Assembly: GCA_029006795.1 (NCBI GenBank)
Contig: JAQXGQ010000046.1
Location: forward strand, 1-48,599
Direction of reading: 5' to 3'
DNA from: Clostridiales bacterium
GTDB taxonomy: Bacteria; Bacillota; Clostridia; Lachnospirales; Lachnospiraceae
DNA: 48,599 nucleotides
Shown: in pieces, positions 43,089-48,599 of the stretch
How positions within the stretch are numbered: the first letter of the stretch is position 1
Layout of the letters: every line of letters starts with the position of its first letter
Notes under the pieces: generated by a model
What the model was told of the DNA's origin: nothing
Databases searched by the model: none
Seen by the model: only the letters and a program-made list of their open reading frames with translations
Made by a program: the position numbers and the translations under genes

Positions 43089-44091
43089 CGATCTCGTCAC
43101 CTCCACCTCTAGAGATAACAATTTCTCCCGAATCCTCTAATTTACGGATAACACTTACAATCTTCTGCTGTGCCTCCTCCACATCTTTCATACGGACAGG
43201 TCCCATAAACTCCATGTCCTCTTTAATCATCGCAGCTAAACGTTTTGAAAGGTTTTTGAAGATAACATTCTGCACTTCCTTGTTAGCACCCTTTAATGCA
43301 ACACCTAAATCGGAATTATCCACATCTCGAAGCACTCTCTGAATAGCACGGTCATCAAGCAACAAGATATCTTCGAATACGAACATCTTCTTGCGAATTT
43401 CGTCTGCCAATTCCGGTTCCTCGATTTCGAGAGCCTCCATAATATGTTTCTCTGTGGAACGGTCTACCGTGTTCAAGATATTGACAATGGCATCTACACC
43501 ACCCACAATCGTGTAATCCTGATTTACCAAAGATGACAACTTTCTCTCTAACACTCTCTCCACTTCCTTAATGACATCCGGTGAAGTACGATCCATCATA
43601 GCAATACGCTTTGCGACATCTGCCTGTTTCTCTGGTGGCAGGGATCCAAGTACCATAGCTGCCTGTGCAGAAGTCAGATAAGATAATATCATCGCTATCG
43701 TCTGTGGATGTTCATCCTGAATAAAGTTCAACAGCTGGCTCGGATCTGTCTTACGCACAAACTCGAATGGACGCACCTGAAGAGAGGCTGTAAGTTTCGT
43801 AATAACCTCCTGTGCCCTTTCATTGCCCAGAGCCTTATCGAGCAATTCTTTGGCATAGCCGATACCGCCCTCTGCGATGTACTGCTGAGCCAGACAAATC
43901 TGATAAAATTCATTTAAGACATCTTCTTTCACCTGCGGCGATACACTTCTCGTATTCGCAATTTCCAATGTCAATTCCTCGATTTCATCTTCTTTCAGAT
44001 GCTTAAATATATCGGAGGACCGCTCCGGCCCCAATGCAATTAATAAAATTGCCGCTTTTTGTACACCACTCAATTCCTCTGTTGTTGCCAT
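43081..44091 (-). CDS. fliG: Flagellar motor switch protein FliG
   Basis: FliG is the rotor protein on which MotA acts. The 336-aa protein has N-terminal, middle and C-terminal domains, with the EHPQTIAMILSYL motif (about residues 126-138). The charged torque helix near 285-305 reads DLGVALKGANKEVQN before NLSKRLAAMIKEDMEF. It follows fliF by 3 bp. Confidence 0.97.
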   Translation of the reverse strand: MATTEELSGVQKAAILLIALGPERSSDIFKHLKEDEIEELTLEIANTRSVSPQVKEDVLNEFYQICLAQQYIAEGGIGYAKELLDKALGNERAQEVITKLTASLQVRPFEFVRKTDPSQLLNFIQDEHPQTIAMILSYLTSAQAAMVLGSLPPEKQADVAKRIAMMDRTSPDVIKEVERVLERKLSSLVNQDYTIVGGVDAIVNILNTVDRSTEKHIMEALEIEEPELADEIRKKMFVFEDILLLDDRAIQRVLRDVDNSDLGVALKGANKEVQNVIFKNLSKRLAAMIKEDMEFMGPVRMKDVEEAQQKIVSVIRKLEDSGEIVISRGGGDEIVV

Positions 44092-44094
44092 AAC

Positions 44095-45693
44095 CTATTC
44101 CCACTCCTCATTCAGCCAGTTGCGTAATAATGAAGCAGCTGCCTCTGGATTTTCTTCTACAAATTTTTCAATTAATAATCTGGTCTCTGATTTCTCGGAA
44201 TAACCGATATTTTCAAGTTCATCCTGATTCTCTTTGGTGGACTCAAGCAGGCTCTCCACAGAAAGCTCCGGCTCGATTTCTGTCACTTTCTCTTTTCTCG
44301 TACTGCGGAATACCACATAACCTAACAATAAGAAAATCAATACTGCTAAAATAATCTGAAGATAATCAGACCATGTTCTTCCGCCCGTAGAATACTGGAA
44401 TACCGGCTCGTCAGTTGCAACAATCGTAATATTCTCTACCGGAATACCCGTTGCATTTGCAAGCATCGTATAATACTCCTGATCTACCTCTGTTTTGGTC
44501 GGAGTACTGTTTGCTGCAATGTACTCATCAAATGTCATATTATCTAATGCACCGGAAGCTCTCAAGGCATCCTCTGAATACACCGTATAAGTCTTAACCG
44601 CTGCGGAAAGATAAGAACTATCATAATTAATCTTACCACCGGTTGAAGAGCGTTCCGTAATCTTTTCATTGTTCTGATAATCTGTAGTCTTATCCGATAC
44701 TGTAGAATGCGTATACTCATTATCCTCTATCACATAAGTGGTATCATCATTCGAATCCGTACCCGGAGTTGCTGCTGCACCGCCTTCTGATTCTGACTCA
44801 TATTCCTTTATCTGGTCAATCATACCATTGGTCTGACCATCCGGAGCATAATACTCATGGGTTGCCTCGCTGCTCGCATCAAAATCAATATCAATTTCCG
44901 GTGATACCTCTGCATGATCATAAAGTCCTGAGCCAACAAGTATATCCTTTACTTTACTTCTAACCTGATTTTCCACTTTCGCTTTCATTGAAAACTGTGT
45001 ACTTGCTGCTCCTATATTACTGTCAGAGTCACCACCTGAGAAAATCAAATTGGAGTTTGAATCTAAAATAACAATATTATCTGTGGTCTTATTTCCCACC
45101 TGTGTTGCTATATACTTTGCAAGTCCCGTTGCCTGTTCATCACTCATCTCTTCTGTCAGAGTAAGCACAACTGCCGCATAGGTTTCCTGATTTCGTGCAA
45201 TGATAGTTCCATCATCTGTCGGCGGATCTATCGTAACAGACGCACTCTCTACATTAGAAAGGCTCTCTAACTGTTCTGCAAAGCGCTCCTCTAAATACAG
45301 CTTATAACGTTTGTTCTTATCTGCCTCTGTAGAACTGAAACCGCCTTCAAAGACATCATCAATTCCAAATCCCTGCGTAGGAATGGAATTTTGTCCGAGA
45401 AGGATTGAAGCCGTTGCCTCGTTCTTTTCATCCACATAGAAAATCAATCCGTCCTGTGATGTTTCATATGCAACGCTCTCGTTATCTAAAATGTCCTTTA
45501 CCTGTCCGGCCTCTGCGGTAGATGCACATTCAATCAGTGTCACCATCGTAGGTTTACTTACAATTACCGCCAGTATAACTAAAGCCAGTATAATTGTAGC
45601 TGCAATACTAATCAGTAATGCCTTTTGTTTTGTATTAAATTTCTTCCACCACTCTAATATCTGATTTGCTATTTTTTGCAATTGTTCTGGCAT
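44095..45693 (-). CDS. fliF: Flagellar MS-ring protein FliF
   Basis: FliF forms the MS ring, the first structure of the basal body. The 532-aa protein has two membrane helices (about residues 22-45 and 425-445) flanking ring-building domains with the ERFAEQLESLSNVESASVTI segment (about 135-154). It ends with a FliG-binding tail (NWLNEEWE). I chose the ATG at 45693 (MPEQLQ) because GGAG lies 8 nt before it; the ATG five codons earlier overlaps that site. Confidence 0.96.
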   Translation of the reverse strand: MPEQLQKIANQILEWWKKFNTKQKALLISIAATIILALVILAVIVSKPTMVTLIECASTAEAGQVKDILDNESVAYETSQDGLIFYVDEKNEATASILLGQNSIPTQGFGIDDVFEGGFSSTEADKNKRYKLYLEERFAEQLESLSNVESASVTIDPPTDDGTIIARNQETYAAVVLTLTEEMSDEQATGLAKYIATQVGNKTTDNIVILDSNSNLIFSGGDSDSNIGAASTQFSMKAKVENQVRSKVKDILVGSGLYDHAEVSPEIDIDFDASSEATHEYYAPDGQTNGMIDQIKEYESESEGGAAATPGTDSNDDTTYVIEDNEYTHSTVSDKTTDYQNNEKITERSSTGGKINYDSSYLSAAVKTYTVYSEDALRASGALDNMTFDEYIAANSTPTKTEVDQEYYTMLANATGIPVENITIVATDEPVFQYSTGGRTWSDYLQIILAVLIFLLLGYVVFRSTRKEKVTEIEPELSVESLLESTKENQDELENIGYSEKSETRLLIEKFVEENPEAAASLLRNWLNEEWE

Positions 45694-45711
45694 TGTTTTC
45701 GACTCCATTCA

Positions 45712-46020
45712 TTAAATCTGCATATTCATAATTTCTTTGTACGCTTCAAGCATCTTATCCCGCACAGCAGTAGTATACTGCAGCGCTGTTAATGCTTTTT
45801 TTGCTGCAATCTGCATATCATGTGGGTTATCAGCAAGTCCAAGTGCAAATTCCATTTCTGCTGCTGTCGCATCATTTTCCAAATCATTGGTTTCATTAAG
45901 CATATTCACCGCAGCATCCAAAACCGATTGAAAGCTGTCATCTGTTGCTACCAACTGATTTTCTGTCGCTATTGTATTGATATAATCCGATGTAATCCCT
46001 GTCAACGAGGTAATGTCCAT
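45712..46020 (-). CDS. fliE: Flagellar hook-basal body complex protein FliE
   Basis: FliE joins the MS ring to the rod. The 102-aa protein is of normal length and has the C-terminal family pattern NPHDMQIAAKKALTALQYTT and AYKEIMNMQI. GGAGG lies about 6 nt before the ATG. It sits between flgC and fliF, the standard order. Confidence 0.96.
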   Translation of the reverse strand: MDITSLTGITSDYINTIATENQLVATDDSFQSVLDAAVNMLNETNDLENDATAAEMEFALGLADNPHDMQIAAKKALTALQYTTAVRDKMLEAYKEIMNMQI

Positions 46021-46070
46021 CTTTAGCCTCCGTTTTCTGCCTTTATGGCCTTTATTTTAAATTTGCTTAA

Positions 46071-46511
46071 TTATTTTCCGATATTTAATGCTGCCTGAAC
46101 CATGCTCTTTGTTGCTTCAAAAGCCGTAGTATTTGCTTCATACGCACGGGTTGCATCAATCAGGTTCGTCATTTCTGTCACCGTGTTCACATTCGGGTAA
46201 TATACATAACCATTCTCATCTGCATCCGGATGAGATGGATCATATTCCATCTTAAAATCTGTCTCAGTATCCTCTTTTACAGAAGTTACTTTTACACCAT
46301 TTCCAACTGCACGGGCACGTGCCGACTCATAATAAGTCGTAAAAGGTGTCACGCTCTTTTCTGCAAAAGTAACAATTTTACGGCGATACGGTGTACCATC
46401 CTCTGTTCTGGTTGTATTTACATTTGCAATGTTCTCTGCAATGGTGTCTATACGAAAACGCTCTGCTGTCATACCGCTTGCGCTGATATTAAATGCCTGA
46501 AATAATCCCAT
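46071..46511 (-). CDS. flgC: Flagellar basal-body rod protein FlgC
   Basis: Proximal rod component. The 146-aa protein has the N-terminal FNISASGMTAERFRIDTIAE and ENIANVNTTR motifs and the C-terminal TNLIDATRAYEANTTAFEAT region. It follows flgB by 10 bp. Confidence 0.97.
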   Translation of the reverse strand: MGLFQAFNISASGMTAERFRIDTIAENIANVNTTRTEDGTPYRRKIVTFAEKSVTPFTTYYESARARAVGNGVKVTSVKEDTETDFKMEYDPSHPDADENGYVYYPNVNTVTEMTNLIDATRAYEANTTAFEATKSMVQAALNIGK

Positions 46512-46521
46512 ATGTACCTCC

Positions 46522-46917
46522 CTACTTGATTACTGCCTGTATTCTTGAGAAATCATTGTTAATAGAACTTGTCAAAAGCTGATACTTTAATGATTCTGAA
46601 GCAAGCTCCGCACTCTCTGTATTTTCATCCACATTGTTGCGATCCAAACGATAAGAATAATTAGCTGAATCTGTGTATGAAGAAACCGAAAGAGAACTCA
46701 AATCTGTATTCAGTTCACGAATTTTCTTATCCAAAGAAGTGTACTTCGAACTTCCCAACTCTCTTTTGAAAACAGTTTCAAAATCCACATCCTGTCTCTT
46801 ATACCCCGGTGTGTCAATGTTTGCAATGTTATTGGTTATTACATTTTCACGCAGCCAGCTGGCATCTGCCGCCTTATCAAGTACATTAATATAATCAAAT
46901 GCGTTCGTACTAAACAT
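46522..46917 (-). CDS. flgB: Flagellar basal-body rod protein FlgB
   Basis: Proximal rod component and first gene of the operon. The 131-aa protein has the LRENVITNNIANIDTPGYKR motif (about residues 22-41) and a C-terminal helix with ESLKYQLLTSSIN. GGAGGGAG precedes the ATG. Upstream lies a sigma-A promoter with a palindrome across the -10. Confidence 0.96.
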   Translation of the reverse strand: MFSTNAFDYINVLDKAADASWLRENVITNNIANIDTPGYKRQDVDFETVFKRELGSSKYTSLDKKIRELNTDLSSLSVSSYTDSANYSYRLDRNNVDENTESAELASESLKYQLLTSSINNDFSRIQAVIK

Positions 46918-46958
46918 ACTGCATCTCCCTCCAAACCCTAAAATTCTACAATAATCTT

Positions 46959-46973
46959 ATTCTATTATAGAAT
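46959..46973. promoter_or_regulatory. Palindrome over the -10 box of the flgB promoter
   Basis: ATTCTAT-T-ATAGAAT, a perfect 7-bp inverted repeat around one base, contains the whole -10 element. Such a site could be an operator for a repressor of motility. It does not match the CodY consensus. A/T-rich palindromes also arise by chance. Confidence 0.4.
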
Positions 46974-46991
46974 ATTCTTGGAAAAAGACAA
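46964..46991 (-). promoter_or_regulatory. Sigma-A promoter of the flagellar/chemotaxis operon
   Basis: On the minus strand TTGTCT (46986-46991) is followed after 16 bp by a perfect TATAAT (46964-46969), 46 bp before the flgB start codon. It corresponds to the main fla/che promoter in Bacillus. Confidence 0.7.
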
Positions 46992-47014
46992 GTGTTTTTT
47001 TCTGTTTTTTACAT

Positions 47015-47050
47015 TATCTTGTAGATTTTCGCGGCATTCGACACAAGATA
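47015..47050. repeat. Inverted repeat upstream of the flgB promoter
   Basis: Perfect 8-bp arms TATCTTGT (47015-47022) and ACAAGATA (47043-47050) are 20 bp apart and lie 24-59 bp upstream of the -35 box. The layout suits a dimeric activator or repressor binding half-sites on one DNA face; which protein is unknown. Confidence 0.4.
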
Positions 47051-47148
47051 TTTGTATTTAAACTTTCTTTTCTAATCCTTGTAAAAAGATGTCCAAAAGT
47101 ACCGATTTTACTGATTTTCTAGGCTTTTCGTACCAGTTATTTTTCCAT

Positions 47149-47182
47149 AAAAAAGGGACTCATTTATAGTAATGAATCCCTT
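47149..47182 (-). terminator. Intrinsic terminator after codY
   Basis: Arms 47153-47164 and 47171-47182 pair over 12 bp with one mismatch (AAGGGA and TCATT cores), loop 6 nt. On the minus strand a run of six T follows. It begins 11 bp after the codY stop codon and separates codY from the flagellar operon. Confidence 0.85.
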
Positions 47183-47193
47183 AAAAATTTTTT

Positions 47194-47976
47194 CTATTTT
47201 TTTTGATTTTGCTTCTTGATTTTATCTAATTCGTCAAACACTACATCATTCAAGACTTTAATATAGGTTCCTTTCATACCAGAAGAACGTGACTCAATGA
47301 CCCCCGCACTCTCAAATTTTCGAAGTGCATTTACAATGACAGAACGGGTAATTCCTACCCTGTCTGCAATCTTACTTGCTACAAGGATTCCCTCATTGCC
47401 ATCTAATTCATCAAAAATATGGGTAATCGCCTCTAATTCTGAAAATGATAATGTACTGATTGCCGATTTAACAATTTGAACCTTTCTAGTTTCCTCCGCA
47501 TTCTCTTCGTTGACAGAACGCATCATTTCAAGTCCCACTACTGTGGTTCCATACTCGCATAAGATAATATCATCAATATCATACTGACTGTCCTCGCGAT
47601 AAACAAACAGGGTTCCAAGTCTCTCACCCGCAATATCTATCGGTGTAATAATAGCCGTATACTTCTTCACATCATCCACAAATCCCAATGTTTCAAGATT
47701 AACATTTTCTTTCGTGGACAAAATTCCCAGAAGCCGTTCATTTAACATTCCGTCAATGAATCCACCAACCTCATCCACGATTAGTTCATTAATTTCGCCC
47801 ACACCAGGGCAAACACCTGTTCCCAACACCTTGCCCTTTTTACTGATAACCAAGATATTAGAATGCAAAATCTCTTTTAGCACATCGCAGATATCATTAA
47901 ATACTACTTTTGAGGAATTGTTGTTGTGTAACAATTTATTAATTTTTCTAGTTTTGTCCAATAGCTGAACGCTCAT
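47194..47976 (-). CDS. codY: GTP- and branched-chain amino acid-sensing transcriptional repressor CodY
   Basis: CodY represses nutrient-scavenging, and often motility, genes when GTP and isoleucine/leucine/valine are plentiful. The 260-aa protein has an N-terminal GAF domain (about residues 1-155) and a C-terminal winged HTH (about 200-245; ASKIADRVGITRSVIVNALR). The ATG at 47976 is preceded by GGAGG with 8 nt spacing; an earlier ATG is not supported. It lies between topA and flgB, as codY lies next to flgB in Bacillus, with its own promoter and terminator. Confidence 0.97.
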   Translation of the reverse strand: MSVQLLDKTRKINKLLHNNNSSKVVFNDICDVLKEILHSNILVISKKGKVLGTGVCPGVGEINELIVDEVGGFIDGMLNERLLGILSTKENVNLETLGFVDDVKKYTAIITPIDIAGERLGTLFVYREDSQYDIDDIILCEYGTTVVGLEMMRSVNEENAEETRKVQIVKSAISTLSFSELEAITHIFDELDGNEGILVASKIADRVGITRSVIVNALRKFESAGVIESRSSGMKGTYIKVLNDVVFDELDKIKKQNQKK

Positions 47977-48020
47977 ATATGTGCCTCCTACCCGCTCATA
48001 CAAGCCTCAAGATGGTAATT

Positions 48021-48049
48021 ATTTTATCATATTTATTCTGAAAATTCAA
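48021..48049 (-). promoter_or_regulatory. codY promoter (sigma-A)
   Basis: On the minus strand TTGAAT (48044-48049) and TAAAAT (48021-48026) are exactly 17 bp apart, with TGA before the -10 (extended -10), 45 bp before the codY start codon. Confidence 0.75.
48032..48046 (-). promoter_or_regulatory. Candidate CodY box over the codY promoter
   Basis: The minus-strand 15-mer AATTTTCAGAATAAA matches the CodY consensus AATTTTCWGAAAATT at 12 of 15 positions. It covers the end of the -35 box and most of the spacer, a place where binding would block RNA polymerase. CodY autoregulation is known in other Firmicutes; here it is inferred from the sequence. Confidence 0.6.
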
Positions 48050-48071
48050 TATTTTTTATTAAATTTTCCTA

Positions 48072-48599
48072 TTATTCTGACTGTTGTTCCTTTGATTTCT
48101 CAGTCACATAACCGCACTGCTCATCTGCACAAACAATCTTATTCCCTTTAATCACCATATATCCGCCACAATTTGGACATTTTTCTTTCACCGGTCTTGA
48201 CCAACTCATAAAGTCACATTCCGGATTATTCTCACATCCAAAATACTTTCTGCCTTTTTTCGTTTTGCGCAATACCACTTCTTTTCCGCACTTTGGGCAG
48301 GCAATTCCGATTTTCTCCAGATAAGGTTTTGTATTACGGCAATCTGGAAATCCCGGACATGCCAAGAATTTTCCATGAGGTCCATATTTTACTACCATGT
48401 TTCTGCCGCAATTTTCGCAGATAACATCCGATACCTCATCCTCAATTTTTACTTTTTCCAAATCTTTCTCAGCCGCTTTTACTGCCGCATCCAAATCCGG
48501 AAAGAAATTTTTCACTACCACCTTCCAATTGACAGAACCCTCTTCCACACTATCTAACAAAGATTCCATATTCGCAGTAAAATGTTCATCCACAATAGT
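48072..48599 (-). CDS. topA: DNA topoisomerase I, C-terminal zinc-finger part (cut by window edge)
   Basis: The last 175 residues of type IA topoisomerase, which relaxes negative supercoils. The frame is open to the window edge. Three C4 zinc fingers are visible: CENCG to CPGFPDC, CPKCG to CENNPEC, and CPNCG to CADEQC. They are preceded by the end of the core domain (FTANMESLLDSVEEG, SVNWKVVVKNFF). The catalytic part lies outside. It is followed by codY after about 70 bp, a Clostridia-typical neighbourhood. Confidence 0.95.
   Translation of the reverse strand, partial: TIVDEHFTANMESLLDSVEEGSVNWKVVVKNFFPDLDAAVKAAEKDLEKVKIEDEVSDVICENCGRNMVVKYGPHGKFLACPGFPDCRNTKPYLEKIGIACPKCGKEVVLRKTKKGRKYFGCENNPECDFMSWSRPVKEKCPNCGGYMVIKGNKIVCADEQCGYVTEKSKEQQSE

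Noticed and set aside
46997-47070. A sigma-28-like promoter upstream of flgB (TAAA, 14 bp, GTCGAATG)
   Set aside because: Only about half of the GCCGATAT -10 positions match; the sigma-A promoter nearer flgB is clearly better.
1-48599. Mobile elements, CRISPR, rRNA or tRNA genes
   Set aside because: No transposase, integrase, direct repeat-spacer pattern or cloverleaf was seen; gene order is core throughout.

Overview
The window reads as chromosomal core DNA from a motile, low-to-moderate GC Gram-positive anaerobe of the Clostridia, most likely Lachnospiraceae (Roseburia/Agathobacter/Lachnospira-like). This rests on gene order and protein style, not on a database search. Every gene I support is on the minus strand, so transcription runs from high to low coordinates. 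The order topA - codY - flagellar/chemotaxis operon - rpsB - tsf - pyrH - frr - uppS - cdsA - dxr - rseP - polC is the arrangement known from Bacillus subtilis, with local insertions and losses.

Region by region, in transcription order. (1) 48599-47194: 3' end of topA, then codY with its own promoter and a CodY-like box across it. (2) 46991-14150: a flagellar/chemotaxis operon of about 33 kb. It carries the rod and basal body genes (flgB, flgC, fliE, fliF), switch, export and hook genes (fliG, fliH, fliI, fliJ, a MotE/YlxF-like gene, fliK, flgD, a TIGR02530 gene, flgE), a 318-bp gap where flbD/swrD normally lies, motA, motB, fliL, fliM, fliY, cheY, the export gate (fliO, fliP, fliQ, fliR, flhB, flhA), flhF, flhG, a PilZ gene, then cheB, cheA, cheW, cheC, cheD, a small membrane protein, sigma-28, and three poorly known proteins (one in the SwrB position). 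It ends in a terminator. (3) 14116-12174: rpsB-tsf with a strong promoter, a structured leader and a terminator. (4) 12101-8114: four genes inserted between tsf and pyrH: a Na/Pi-cotransporter-type protein, a DUF368 protein (a family reported as undecaprenyl-phosphate translocases), a polysaccharide deacetylase and a bactofilin. (5) 8106-1: pyrH, frr, uppS, cdsA, dxr, rseP, ispG and the N-terminal third of polC.

How the genes work together: CodY would tie nutrient status to the adjacent motility operon. The operon builds basal body, export gate, hook, stator and switch, and a CheA/W/Y/B/C/D chemotaxis system with two CheY-P phosphatases (CheC, FliY). A PilZ protein offers a c-di-GMP input. 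Sigma-28 would switch on late genes that lie outside the window. The low-coordinate half makes translation factors and lipid carriers: Dxr and IspG feed isoprenoids, UppS makes the C55 carrier, the DUF368 protein may recycle it, and CdsA and RseP serve the membrane.

Most of the window is conserved core sequence; I see no mobile element, CRISPR array, rRNA or tRNA gene. The points most worth a second look are the probable flbD/swrD remnant and hairpin leader before motA, the uncharacterised genes at the tail of the operon, the envelope insertion between tsf and pyrH, a deacetylase with an altered metal-site motif, an FlhF with an altered G3 motif, and the candidate regulatory sites of codY, flgB and rpsB.
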